Part shown: in pieces, positions 1 to 7,495 of the stretch | How positions within the stretch are numbered: the stretch's first letter is position 1 | Layout: the number at the start of each line of letters is the position of its first letter | Source: Methylocystis sp. | Lineage (GTDB): Bacteria > Pseudomonadota > Alphaproteobacteria > Rhizobiales > Beijerinckiaceae | NCBI GenBank assembly: GCA_022843405.1 | Contig: JALHNQ010000035.1 | Span: forward strand, 1 to 35,662 | Length of the DNA stretch: 35,662 nt | Reading direction: 5' to 3' | Program-made: the position numbers and the translations under genes | Notes under the pieces: generated by a model | The model's database searches: none | What the model saw: only the letters and a program-made list of their open reading frames with translations | Told to the model about the DNA's origin: nothing

Positions 1-1
1 A

Positions 2-103
2 ACCGTCGACGCCCTCTGGGACAGGATCGGCGCCTTGCTGCTGGAGTTCTCGCCAACCGAATGCGCAAACTTCTTCGCCGCCGCTGGATACGAACCGATT
101 TAA
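2..103 (+). CDS. IS630-family transposase, C-terminal end (partial)
   Basis: The frame is open from the left edge and ends at TAA 101-103. Its 33 residues include LWDRIGALLLEFSPTECANF and end AAAGYEPI. This is the usual tail of IS630-type DDE transposases, in which an ECxNYFxxAGY-like stretch closes the protein. The catalytic domain lies outside the window, so I cannot tell whether the element is intact. I could not identify the terminal inverted repeat or the TA target duplication expected shortly after the stop. It marks an insertion next to the small stress-peptide genes. Confidence 0.75.
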   Translation, partial: TVDALWDRIGALLLEFSPTECANFFAAAGYEPI

Positions 104-254
104 GACGAATCCGCTCTAAGCCAAAATTCGGGTTAGACTTTTCTGCAGCGCGCTCCTGCGCCCATCGCCTGTCTGCGGCGGTCCCAGACGGCTTCAACAT
201 CGTTCAACACGATCGAGGCCACGAAAGACGCCAAGGACATGGCAACGGACGAAA

Positions 255-386
255 TTACTCGCAGATTGCGTATCCGAAGCAAAAGTCATCGCCGCTAGGC
301 GACGGACGCGAGAGCATGGTCGTCGCGCTCGCAACGCTTGCGGCGAACATGAATAGCATCAGCACATACAAAACCAAATTGCGCAT
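255..386 (-). CDS. Tiny exported peptide, CFGYAIC motif (copy 1)
   Basis: A 43-residue ORF. It starts MRNLVLYVLMLFMFAASVAS, a hydrophobic run ending in a signal-peptidase-like ASVASA site, and finishes DDFCFGYAICE. A GGTGGGG stretch upstream of ATG 384-386 could be the ribosome binding site. If cleaved after ASA, the mature peptide is about 22 residues with two cysteines spaced C-x5-C, which could form a disulfide. Its last residues nearly repeat those of the minus-strand gene at 545-691 (CYGYAICQ), which is the main reason to believe it is coding. A sigma-EcfG-type promoter sits about 100 bases upstream. I do not recognise the family. Function unknown; it may instead remain membrane-anchored. 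Confidence 0.6.
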   Translation of the reverse strand: MRNLVLYVLMLFMFAASVASATTMLSRPSPSGDDFCFGYAICE

Positions 387-492
387 GACGGGCCCCACCT
401 ACCGCCTATCGCTGAAAATTTGAAAGGCGCGGCGTTCCTCGTCTCTGCTCTTTCGAGCTTTGACATGGGACGCGTCGGCCTTCCATGAAGTA

Positions 493-518
493 AACGCAAT
501 GATGGGCGCGCGCGTTCC
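493..518 (-). promoter_or_regulatory. EcfG-type (general stress sigma factor) promoter
   Basis: Read on the minus strand: GGAAC (518-514), 17 bases, CGTT (496-493). This matches the known alphaproteobacterial sigma-EcfG consensus GGAAC-N16/17-CGTT at every specified base. It points at the tiny gene 255-386 and would give a leader of roughly 100 nt. It lies just downstream of the paralogous gene 545-691, so it would drive copy 1 independently. Inference: copy 1 belongs to the PhyR/EcfG stress regulon. Confidence 0.6.
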
Positions 519-544
519 ACGGAACTTGCGCAAAGCATGAAAAT

Positions 545-691
545 TTATTGGCAAATCGCATAACCATAACAAGCGTCGGAAGGATTAGCTTTGGCTGACG
601 ACGCGAGATAAGCGCCGGCGCCGGCGAATTCCAAAAAGAGAACGCACACTACCAGGCCTAGCCAGCCCATGCTTGTCGTCGGACGCATCAT
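545..691 (-). CDS. Tiny exported or membrane peptide, CYGYAIC motif (copy 2)
   Basis: A 48-residue ORF. I chose ATG 689-691 because GGAGGTGAAATC precedes it at good spacing; a longer upstream reading has no such site. Residues about 9-30 are hydrophobic (GWLGLVVCVLFLEFAGAGAY) and are followed by SSAKA, a possible signal-peptidase site. The protein ends NPSDACYGYAICQ. The end matches the neighbour at 255-386 (CFGYAICE) at six of eight positions, including both cysteines. The two genes lie head to tail, 158 bases apart. A cleaved product would be about 13 residues. Family not recognised. Alternatives are a single-span membrane peptide or a secreted disulfide peptide. Confidence 0.65.
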   Translation of the reverse strand: MMRPTTSMGWLGLVVCVLFLEFAGAGAYLASSAKANPSDACYGYAICQ

Positions 692-754
692 GATTTCACC
701 TCCTCCGTCGCCCGCACCCTGCGAGCATGGCGACTTTAGGAGCGGCGTCGCCCT

Positions 755-781
755 AACGCAGTGCGACGGCGCACATGTTCG
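755..781 (-). promoter_or_regulatory. Degenerate EcfG-like promoter
   Basis: Minus strand: CGAAC (781-777), 18 bases, CGTT (758-755), about 64 bases upstream of the tiny gene 545-691. It differs from the EcfG consensus in one base of the -35 element and has a spacer one base too long. Listed only because the paralogous gene has a consensus EcfG site; it may be chance. Confidence 0.25.
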
Positions 782-896
782 CGCGCATGGTGGCAACCAT
801 CTGGTTTAGCAAGCTCGCGTTTGGCTGGGTGAGTTCTGCTGCGGCTATGCGTCGAGGAGCGCCGCCGAGCAAAGACAGCGGGTCATCAAAATGGAT

Positions 897-926
897 GACG
901 CCCTCTCGCGATGCGCGGAGGGCGTC
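897..926 (-). terminator. Hairpin after the L,D-transpeptidase gene
   Basis: A perfect 9-bp stem, GACGCCCTC (897-905) with GAGGGCGTC (918-926), and a 12-base loop. It starts 29 bases past the stop of the minus-strand gene ending at 955. On that strand it is followed by ATCCATTTTG, a weak T-rich tail. Probably an intrinsic terminator. Confidence 0.55.
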
Positions 927-954
927 AACCGAAGTCTGTAATTTGGCAAAGGAC

Positions 955-1563
955 TTAGAGCACGCTGACTTTCGTGCCAACCTTCACGCGCTGGTAAAGA
1001 TCGATCGCATCGATGTCGCGCATGCGGATGCAGCCGGAGGAAACGGCCTGTCCGATTTTGTCCGGCTCATTGGTGCCGTGGATGCGATACAGCGTGTCCT
1101 TGCCGTTCTGATAGAGGTAGAGCGCGCGGGAGCCGAGCGGATTGTCGGGACCGCCAGGCAGGCCGCCGGCGTCCGCCGTCGGCTGAAGATGCGGCCAGCG
1201 CTCAAGCATGTCTTTCGGCGGAATCCACCGCGGCCATTCCTGCATGGCGCCGACATAGGCCCGTCCGGTGAACGCCATCGCGTCCTGGCCGGTGGCGACG
1301 CCGTAGCGCACCGCCTTGCCGCCCGGCATGACATAGTAAAGGAACTTCGAGCGATTATCGACGATGATCGAGCCCACGGGCTCGTTCGTCTTGTAATCGA
1401 CGAGGTAGCGTTCGTATTGCGAACTCACCGAGGCTTTCGGGGCGAGCGCCATGAATTCGGCGTCTCGGCCGCTCAGCCTCGGATCTGGAAGGGCCGTTCC
1501 GCCGTTGCATCCTGCGAGCAAGACGGCGACAAGCGCTGACGCCGTCACATATCTGAAATTCAT
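955..1563 (-). CDS. L,D-transpeptidase (YkuD fold) lipoprotein
   Basis: 202 residues. ATG 1561-1563 is preferred over an upstream in-frame GTG (1570-1572) because AAAGGAGT lies 7 bases before it and overlaps the GTG. The N terminus is a lipoprotein signal with lipobox LLAGC (Cys19). The YkuD catalytic domain fills the C-terminal half, with IHGTN (His162) and SSGCIRM (catalytic Cys178). Known family role: formation of 3-3 peptidoglycan cross-links, or attachment of outer-membrane proteins to peptidoglycan, in the periplasm. The lipobox suggests a membrane-anchored form. No neighbouring cell-wall genes. Monocistronic, with a hairpin downstream. Which of the two reactions it performs cannot be told from the sequence. 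Confidence 0.9.
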   Translation of the reverse strand: MNFRYVTASALVAVLLAGCNGGTALPDPRLSGRDAEFMALAPKASVSSQYERYLVDYKTNEPVGSIIVDNRSKFLYYVMPGGKAVRYGVATGQDAMAFTGRAYVGAMQEWPRWIPPKDMLERWPHLQPTADAGGLPGGPDNPLGSRALYLYQNGKDTLYRIHGTNEPDKIGQAVSSGCIRMRDIDAIDLYQRVKVGTKVSVL

Positions 1564-1797
1564 TTGGGGCACTCCTTTCCCGCCGCAAAACTGTCGTTAC
1601 GATTTTCTTATCATGAACTTTGGCGCTGGGATCACGTCTTCGGAATTATTCCCCTACTGTTGCGCCGGCGCCACGCGAACCGGGGCGAGGCGCCCCTTGA
1701 GCTTTACCGTTTCTTTTTCATGGACAGAAAGCCAAGGAAGGCCGAAAACTAATGTTTCGATTAGCATAGCGTCGCCCGCGCGGAGTGCGTCGCAGCA

Positions 1798-2727
1798 TTG
1801 AAAACCCTTTTCGTCACGCATGAGAGCGGTCTCCGTCATGAGATGGGACCCGGCCACCCCGAGCGGCCCGAACGGCTGCGCGCGATCGAGCGCGGTCTGG
1901 AGGAGGCGCGATTCGCCCGCCTTGCGCGGATGAGCGCGCCCAGAGCCGAATCGGAGGCGCTGCGCCGCGTTCACCCGCCATCCTATCTCGTCGCCCTCGA
2001 ACAGGCCGCGCCGCGGGAAGGCTATTCGGCGCTCGACAGCGACACGCTCATGTGTCCGGACACGATCGAGGCGATTTGGCGCGCCGCCGGCGGCGCTGTC
2101 GCGGCGGTGGACGAAGTGATGTCGGGAAGAGCCGACAACGCCTTCGTCGCCGCCCGCCCGCCCGGTCACCATGCCGGCGCGCATAATCCGATGGGGTTTT
2201 GCTTTATAAACAATGTCGCTGTCGCCGCGCGCCACGCCCAAGCGGCGCATGGGGCGGAACGCGTCGCGATCGTCGATTTCGACGTGCATCACGGCAATGG
2301 CACGCAAGAGATTTTCTGGGCCGACGAGACGGCGCTGTTCTGTTCCACGCATCAGGCGCCCTTCTATCCGGGCACCGGCGGGCGCAATGAGACGGGCGAC
2401 CATGACAATATCGTCAACGCGCCGCTCTTCGCCGGTTCGACCGGCGACGCCTTTCGTGAGGCGCTGGACGATCGGATCCTGCCGCGGCTGCGGGATTTTT
2501 CGCCCGATCTGATCCTGATTTCAGCCGGCTTCGACGCCCATGAGCGCGATCCGCTCGGCGGCCTGCGGCTGCGCGAGGCCGATTTCGGCGACGCGACCAA
2601 GCGGCTCATGGAGATCGCCGACCGGCGCTGCGGCGGCCGAATCGTCTCGATGCTGGAAGGGGGCTATGACGTCGACGCCCTCAGCCTCTGCGTCAACGCC
2701 CATGTGCTGGCGCTGACGGGCGGCTAA
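1798..2727 (+). CDS. Class II histone-deacetylase-like amidohydrolase
   Basis: 309 residues starting at TTG 1798. Starting later would remove the conserved GPGHPERPERL motif near residue 17, so the rare start is accepted; a GGAG lies 12 bases upstream. The zinc amidohydrolase signature is complete: PGHHAG (His124-His125), DFDVHHGNGT (Asp162 and His164 as zinc ligands), GFDAH (Asp246) and EGGYD (Tyr290). Bacterial relatives remove acetyl groups from polyamines, lysine side chains or acetylated small molecules in the cytoplasm. The substrate is not predictable here. It stands alone, divergent from the L,D-transpeptidase, and ends at a hairpin shared with rpmJ. Confidence 0.92.
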   Translation: MKTLFVTHESGLRHEMGPGHPERPERLRAIERGLEEARFARLARMSAPRAESEALRRVHPPSYLVALEQAAPREGYSALDSDTLMCPDTIEAIWRAAGGAVAAVDEVMSGRADNAFVAARPPGHHAGAHNPMGFCFINNVAVAARHAQAAHGAERVAIVDFDVHHGNGTQEIFWADETALFCSTHQAPFYPGTGGRNETGDHDNIVNAPLFAGSTGDAFREALDDRILPRLRDFSPDLILISAGFDAHERDPLGGLRLREADFGDATKRLMEIADRRCGGRIVSMLEGGYDVDALSLCVNAHVLALTGG

Positions 2728-2729
2728 GA

Positions 2730-2750
2730 CCGGCGCGCGCAGCGCGCCGG
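2730..2750. terminator. Shared hairpin between two convergent genes
   Basis: CCGGCGCGC (2730-2738) and GCGCGCCGG (2742-2750) form a perfect 9-bp GC stem around a 3-base loop. It lies between the stops of the plus-strand amidohydrolase (2727) and the minus-strand rpmJ (2759). No T-run follows on either side, so efficiency is uncertain; the position fits a bidirectional terminator. Confidence 0.5.
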
Positions 2751-2758
2751 GCAAAAAC

Positions 2759-2884
2759 TCAGCCCTGGCGGGCCTTGTAGCGGCGCTGGACCTTGTTGAT
2801 GATATACACGCGGCCCCTGCGGCGCACGATCTGGTTGGCGCGATGACGCGAACGCAGAGATTTCAAAGAGTTGCGGACTTTCAT
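2759..2884 (-). CDS. rpmJ: 50S ribosomal protein L36, cysteine-free type
   Basis: 41 residues, beginning [15 protein letters not shown] and ending [12 protein letters not shown]. Length and sequence are typical of alphaproteobacterial L36. It is the C-minus form: the CxxC...C...H zinc ribbon of the zinc-binding paralogue is absent, so it needs no zinc. It lies 109 bases downstream of, and on the same strand as, the Zur-box-controlled receptor gene. L36 is normally constitutive, and TTGATC-N17-CATAGG in the gap is a possible own promoter. Read-through from the receptor is possible but unproven. Confidence 0.95.
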   Translation of the reverse strand: MKVRNSLKSLRSRHRANQIVRRRGRVYIINKVQRRYKARQG

Positions 2885-2993
2885 CGGTCTATCCCCGGCA
2901 ATGGTGAACTAGCCGGGATACGCCCAGCGCTTCGTTGGCCCCGCCTATGCCCTATTTCGTCCCGGCGATCAAGCCGGAACGCCCGGTACGCGC

Positions 2994-5261
2994 TCAAAAC
3001 CGGGCATTGACGAAGACCCGCAGATTGGCACCCGGCAGCAGCACTTCGTCCTTCCGGAAGGAGACGCTGTTGCGGATATCCTCATTGAGGAGATTGTCGC
3101 CGACGAGACCCAGCCTCAGCTCGCGGCCCAGCGGATCGCCGGGATCGAACAGCATTCGGTAGCTGACTTCGGCCCTCAGCAGATTATAGCCCTTCGTCGG
3201 CGTTTCATTGGTCGGGTCGATGTCGCGCTGCGCGAAGGCGTGCAGAAGATTGACCCGCGCCAACCAGTTGATGTCCCGCCAGAACAATCCGCCGCCGAGC
3301 CGCACCGGCGGGATGCGGGGGACGTTGCCGCCGCCCACGAAGGTCGCACGCACCACATCGAATTGATGTTCCACGCCAAAAACGCCGTCGAACAGAGGCG
3401 CAACGTCGAGCTGACTCTGAAACTCGCCGCCGCGAAAGACCGCATTGCGCTGCGAATAGACCGCCTGACGAAGATCGCCCTCGCCTTCGAAGGCGCAGCT
3501 CGCGATGTCGCCTTCGCAGACCGCGCCGGTGAGGTTTCGGAAGATAAAGCCGTCGAACCGCGTGAGGTAGGCCGTCGCCTCGAAGCGGAAGGGGCCGAGC
3601 GGGCGGCGCAGGCCGATTTCGATGGTCTTCGCCCCTTCGATTCCGAGATTGGGATTGCCGATGTCGAAAGTTCCCGTCGCTTCATGGACGCCGCGCGAAA
3701 AAAGCTCGGGCGCGCGCGGCGCGCGTTCGACATATTGCGCGGTCAGGCTGGCGACGACGCCTACCGGCAAGTCCTGCAGAAAGCCGAAGGCGCCGCTCTT
3801 TGGCGTGAAATTTCGCACGCGGGCGACTTGCATCCCAGGCTCGATCAGGAATTCTGGAGATTCGCCGGTGATCAGGAGGTCGGGAAATGCGCCAGAGACG
3901 GTCGCCTGTTCGATGCGCCCCGCAAGCTGCATTCTCGATGTGTCGGTCAATCTGAATTCATTGAACCAGTAGCCGGCGACGCTTCGCGTCCGATTGGGGT
4001 CGAAGAGTCCGCCCTCGCGGCCGGGCGCGGTCAAGATCTGATGCATGCCCTGAATGCCGAAGGCGCTCGTCAGAGTCGCGAAGGAGAGGTCAATGGGACG
4101 AAGCTGCGTCTCGACGCGCACCTCGAGATCCTTGTTGGTGAAGGTCTGTTGGACGCCGTTGAACCCCTCCTCATTGGCGAGTTCGTGGTGCTTGTAGTCG
4201 GTGAGCCCCGCCCAGAAGCGGACCGCTTCGATATAGGCCGACGGCGGACGGAACTCGCCCTTGGTCGTCGCGCGCGTCTGGCGCAACTCGATGCGCGTAT
4301 TGGTCTCCGTCGGCTCAATGCCGGGGATGTGGTAGCGCGAGTTGAACTGAGTCAGCGCGAAGCCGACAAAGCCGCCGTCGAAGAAATAGGTGGCGCCGGC
4401 CGAGCCGCCGGCCGAACGCATTGACGAATTGGGCTGGCGTCCGAAAACGGGCGGCGGCGGGTCCGGCGGAAAAAGATAGGGATAGCCGGGAATGAGGTAG
4501 TCGCTGCTGCGACGGCCATGCACATCGACGTGGACGGCGACATTGCCGCGGCCGGCGTCGAGCAGCGTCGCGGTCTCCAACCCGTTGTCGACAGTCATGA
4601 CCGCCCCGCGCGACTCGACGATCGAGCAGCCCTCCATGTCGGCGGTGGGGAGGAGCGCCACACGGCAGGGTAAGGCCGAAGGGATGCGGTTATTTTCGAC
4701 ATTGACGACGCCGCCGATCGCCTGCGACCCCCAGCGCAGCGTGGCAGGGCCGCGCACCACCTCGACCTGGCTCGCGGCGACGGGATCGAGCGGGACGGCG
4801 TGGTCCTCGCCAAGTTCCGAAACGCCGCTGTTGCTGATGCCGTTTTCCTGGATTCGCACCCTGTAATTATCGAGACCGCGCACGATCGGACGGCTCGCCG
4901 CCCCGGGCGCGAAACTCGATCCGGTGACGCCCGGCTTGGCGAAGAGCACGTCGCCAAGGGTCGCGCCCGGCGAGCGCCGCAGTTCCTCATTGGTGACGAC
5001 CGTCACCGTCGCGAACTGATCGGCGACGATGGGGAGAACGCCTTGCGGCGCCACGGCCGGTTCACGCGGCTCGGGTCCGCTCGAGCCCGCGACGCTGCGG
5101 CTGCGCCCGCCGGGCGCTGGGGGAGTCTGTGGAGGGGCGGCGATCTTGCCGCGCTTGATTGGGCTTACGGCGCCGACTTCGATGGTCGGCAAGGACTGCT
5201 GAGCCGAGGCGCTCGCGCTGAAAAGAAACACCGCCGCACCGGCAAAAACGCTTCTCCTCAT
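2994..5261 (-). CDS. TonB-dependent receptor, ZnuD-like (predicted zinc uptake)
   Basis: 755 residues with a signal peptide (MRRSVFAGAAVFLFSASASA). A proline-rich linker (about 35-65) leads to the plug domain, about residues 75-200, with GLDNYRVRI and VEVVRGPATLRWGSQAIGGV, and then a 22-strand-type barrel ending in the terminal aromatic FVNARF. The plug wording, including EDHAVPLDP and VVNVENNRIP, and the YKHHE stretch in the barrel recall ZnuD zinc receptors. Known role of that family: TonB/ExbB-driven zinc (or heme) transport across the outer membrane. A Zur-box-like repeat 23-41 bases before the start supports zinc as the ligand. No ABC zinc importer lies in the window. Copper or a metallophore remains possible. 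Confidence 0.88.
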   Translation of the reverse strand: MRRSVFAGAAVFLFSASASAQQSLPTIEVGAVSPIKRGKIAAPPQTPPAPGGRSRSVAGSSGPEPREPAVAPQGVLPIVADQFATVTVVTNEELRRSPGATLGDVLFAKPGVTGSSFAPGAASRPIVRGLDNYRVRIQENGISNSGVSELGEDHAVPLDPVAASQVEVVRGPATLRWGSQAIGGVVNVENNRIPSALPCRVALLPTADMEGCSIVESRGAVMTVDNGLETATLLDAGRGNVAVHVDVHGRRSSDYLIPGYPYLFPPDPPPPVFGRQPNSSMRSAGGSAGATYFFDGGFVGFALTQFNSRYHIPGIEPTETNTRIELRQTRATTKGEFRPPSAYIEAVRFWAGLTDYKHHELANEEGFNGVQQTFTNKDLEVRVETQLRPIDLSFATLTSAFGIQGMHQILTAPGREGGLFDPNRTRSVAGYWFNEFRLTDTSRMQLAGRIEQATVSGAFPDLLITGESPEFLIEPGMQVARVRNFTPKSGAFGFLQDLPVGVVASLTAQYVERAPRAPELFSRGVHEATGTFDIGNPNLGIEGAKTIEIGLRRPLGPFRFEATAYLTRFDGFIFRNLTGAVCEGDIASCAFEGEGDLRQAVYSQRNAVFRGGEFQSQLDVAPLFDGVFGVEHQFDVVRATFVGGGNVPRIPPVRLGGGLFWRDINWLARVNLLHAFAQRDIDPTNETPTKGYNLLRAEVSYRMLFDPGDPLGRELRLGLVGDNLLNEDIRNSVSFRKDEVLLPGANLRVFVNARF

Positions 5262-5283
5262 CGAGGCCCGCTCTCTGTTCGAC

Positions 5284-5302
5284 TATGTTATAACATAACA
5301 TA
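5284..5302 (-). promoter_or_regulatory. Zur-box-like operator
   Basis: TATGTTAT-AAC-ATAACATA, an 8-bp perfect inverted repeat with a 3-base centre. This is the form described for Zur operators in proteobacteria (TGTTATA...TATAACA core). It sits 23-41 bases upstream of the ZnuD-like receptor start, where a bound repressor would block RNA polymerase. The receptor type and the operator agree independently. Confidence 0.75.
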
Positions 5303-5401
5303 TCAAGAGCTGGCCGAAGCCTGTCAATGCGCCTTCGTTCGGCGTGATGACGTCAACGCCAACTGTTGCCCTCATGCCACAGTTGAGCAGTCAGACAGGT
5401 C

Positions 5402-6136
5402 TCAAACGGTCGCGCGGACTTTTCCAGAGCGATAGTTCTCCCAGCCATGCGCACGCAGCTTGCAGGCCGGGCATTCGCCGCAGCCATAGCCCCAATCGAA
5501 GCGGCGGCCCCTCTCGCCGAGATAGCAGGTATGGGTTTCCTCGACGATGAGCCGCACCAACGCCTCGCCCCCGAGCGATTCAGCCAGCCGCCAAGTCGCC
5601 GCCTTATCGATCCACATCAGCGGCGTATGAATGGCGACGCTGCGGTCCATGCCGAGACTGAGCGCCTGCGCCATGGCGCGGATGGTCTGGTCGCGGCAGT
5701 CGGGATAGCCGGAATAGTCGGTCTCGCACATGCCGCCGACGAGATCGGCGATCCCGCGCCGATAGGCGAGCGCGCCGGCGAAGGTCAGAAACAGCAGATT
5801 GCGCCCCGGAACGAAAGTATTGGGAAGCCCGTCGGCGGCGAAGGCGATTTCGGCGTCGCGCGTCAGCGCCGTCTCGGAAATGGCGCCGAGCGCTTCGATC
5901 GAAATTATGCGATCTTCGCCAAGGCGCTCGGCCCAAATGGGCGACAGAAGCGCGAGCCCTTCGCGCAGCCCCGCCCGGCGCGAGAGTTCGACGCGATGGC
6001 GCTGGCCATAGTCGAATCCGACCGTCTCGACCCGGTCGAAGCGCGACAGCGCCCAGGCGAGGCAGGTGGTGGAATCCTGGCCGCCGGAGAAGAGCACGAG
6101 CGCGGCGGCGGATTGGATCGGGAGGTCGTTCGTCAT
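5402..6136 (-). CDS. queC: 7-cyano-7-deazaguanine synthase
   Basis: 244 residues. QueC makes preQ0 from 7-carboxy-7-deazaguanine, ammonia and ATP in queuosine biosynthesis. The N-terminal ATP-pyrophosphatase P-loop SGGQDSTT lies at about 17-24. The C terminus carries the four-cysteine zinc site CYLGERG...[11 protein letters not shown]. Length is typical. It is divergent from the GST gene across 91 bases. queF, the later reductase of the same pathway, is at 13200-13661, so the genes are near each other but not in an operon. No preQ1 riboswitch was recognised upstream. Confidence 0.95.
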   Translation of the reverse strand: MTNDLPIQSAAALVLFSGGQDSTTCLAWALSRFDRVETVGFDYGQRHRVELSRRAGLREGLALLSPIWAERLGEDRIISIEALGAISETALTRDAEIAFAADGLPNTFVPGRNLLFLTFAGALAYRRGIADLVGGMCETDYSGYPDCRDQTIRAMAQALSLGMDRSVAIHTPLMWIDKAATWRLAESLGGEALVRLIVEETHTCYLGERGRRFDWGYGCGECPACKLRAHGWENYRSGKVRATV

Positions 6137-6227
6137 CGCGCCTAACTTAAGTCATCTGCGGAAAGTTTGACGACGCCTCGCCAGTCGCAACAATTCCACC
6201 CCGATCCGAAGCAGGAACGAGACCGAT

Positions 6228-6839
6228 ATGCTGCTCTATAACACGCCGCTCGCGCCCAATCCGAGGCGGGTCCGCATTTTTCTGGCTGAAAAGAACGTCA
6301 CGATTCCCACACGCGACGTCAATCTCATGGCGCATGAGCACAAGCAGGAGCCCTATTCGGCCGTCAATGCGCTTGAGGAAGTCCCGGCGCTCGTTCTCGA
6401 CGACGGAGCGACGCTTACCGAGTCGGTCGCCATCTGCCGCTATATCGAATCGCTTTATCCGGAGCCGCCGCTCTTCGGGCGGGACGGACGCGAACAGGCC
6501 TTCGTCGAAATGTGGCAGCGTCGGGTGGAATTCCGCCTGTTCATACCGGTTGCAATCGCCTTTCGTCACAGCCATCCGGCGCTGGCGCGGCTTGAATCGC
6601 CGCAGAGACCGGAATTCGCCGAGCTTCAGCGGCCGCGCGCGCAGCAGATGATGCGCTTTCTCGACCAGGAACTCGCCTCGCGCCGCTTCATGGCCACCGA
6701 CGATTTCACCATCGCCGACATCACCGCCATCGTCGCGATGGATCTGACGAAGCTGGCGCGAGTCGAGATTCCTCAAGATCTGCCGCATCTCTCGCGCTGG
6801 CGGGCGGAAGTCTCGGCGCGTCCATGCGTCGTTCCCTAA
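6228..6839 (+). CDS. Glutathione S-transferase family protein
   Basis: 203 residues. The N-terminal thioredoxin-like domain (about 1-78) carries the cis-proline motif EEVPALVLDDG and the glutathione-binding ESVAICRYIE. The C-terminal helical domain (about 85-200) has the conserved FTIADI motif (written DDFTIADIT). These are soluble cytoplasmic enzymes that conjugate or reduce with glutathione. The N-terminal active site reads PNPRRVRI rather than a clear catalytic serine or tyrosine, so the substrate class is unclear. TAA 6837-6839 abuts the ATG of the next gene (6840), so the two are co-transcribed and probably translationally coupled. Confidence 0.9.
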   Translation: MLLYNTPLAPNPRRVRIFLAEKNVTIPTRDVNLMAHEHKQEPYSAVNALEEVPALVLDDGATLTESVAICRYIESLYPEPPLFGRDGREQAFVEMWQRRVEFRLFIPVAIAFRHSHPALARLESPQRPEFAELQRPRAQQMMRFLDQELASRRFMATDDFTIADITAIVAMDLTKLARVEIPQDLPHLSRWRAEVSARPCVVP

Positions 6840-7484
6840 ATGAGCCGGCGCGTCTCAGCTCTGACGCTCGACGAAGTCGCGGCGCGCATACGCGCCTGTC
6901 GCGTCTGCGTCGAGACGCCCAAGGGCGCAAAACTGCCGCATGAACCGCGGCCGGTGTTTCGCGTCTCGCCTACTGCGCGGCTTCTGTTGGCGAGCCAGGC
7001 GCCCGGCAATCTCGTCAATCAGACTGGCATTCCGTTCAACGATCCTTCCGGTAATCGGCTGCGCGACTGGATGGGCGTCGACCGCGAAACCTTCTACGAC
7101 GTCTCGCGCATCGCCATCGCGCCGATGGGCTTTTGCTTTCCCGGCAATGACGCTGCAGGCGGCGACCTCCCGCCGCGCCCGGAGTGTCGCGCCCGCTGGC
7201 ACGACGAACTCTTCGCGGCGCTGCCCCAGATCGAGACGGTCATCGCCATCGGCAGATATGCGCAGGACTATCATTTCGCCCGTCTCGGCCATGCGCTGCC
7301 GAAAGGCGCGGGAGTCTCGGAGATCGTCGGGCGCTGGCGCGAGTTCCAGAATGCGCGCCCGCTCATCTTTCCCCTGCCCCATCCGTCCTGGCGTAACAGC
7401 GGTTGGCTGAAGCGCCATCCGTGGTTCGAGGCCGAGGTTCTGCCGGCGCTGCGCACCGAAGTCGCGCGGCTCGTCAAAACGTGA
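6840..7484 (+). CDS. Uracil-DNA glycosylase superfamily protein
   Basis: 214 residues. LLLASQAPGNLVNQTGIPFNDPSGNRLRDWM is the UDG-fold nucleotide-binding start (a GxAPG..E-like loop), and FPLPHPSWRN near residue 180 is the DNA-intercalation motif (HPSxRN). An N-terminal CRVC pair could contribute to an iron-sulfur site, but I do not see the four spaced cysteines of families 4 and 5. It resembles the small uracil-DNA-glycosylase-like proteins often left without a demonstrated activity. Role in base excision repair is likely but inferred. It starts directly at the GST stop and its stop lies 11 bases before the kdsA start. Confidence 0.85.
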   Translation: MSRRVSALTLDEVAARIRACRVCVETPKGAKLPHEPRPVFRVSPTARLLLASQAPGNLVNQTGIPFNDPSGNRLRDWMGVDRETFYDVSRIAIAPMGFCFPGNDAAGGDLPPRPECRARWHDELFAALPQIETVIAIGRYAQDYHFARLGHALPKGAGVSEIVGRWREFQNARPLIFPLPHPSWRNSGWLKRHPWFEAEVLPALRTEVARLVKT

Positions 7485-7495
7485 GACAAGGCCGC

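Noticed and set aside
61-423. 120-residue plus-strand frame overlapping the transposase tail
   Set aside because: Begins inside the IS630 frame, has arginine-rich composition without domain character, and lies antisense to the better-supported tiny peptide gene.
753-980. 75-residue minus-strand frame after the L,D-transpeptidase gene
   Set aside because: Needs a TTG start inside the upstream gene without a ribosome binding site, and it runs through the terminator hairpin at 897-926.
1654-1767. Possible 37-residue minus-strand gene (starts MLIETLVFGLPWLSV)
   Set aside because: Amino acid pattern is plausible, but there is no Shine-Dalgarno or recognisable family. Left out as unproven; conservation in relatives would rescue it.
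3240-4424. 394-residue plus-strand frame opposite the TonB receptor
   Set aside because: Complement of a well-supported receptor gene in GC-rich DNA; no domain signature.
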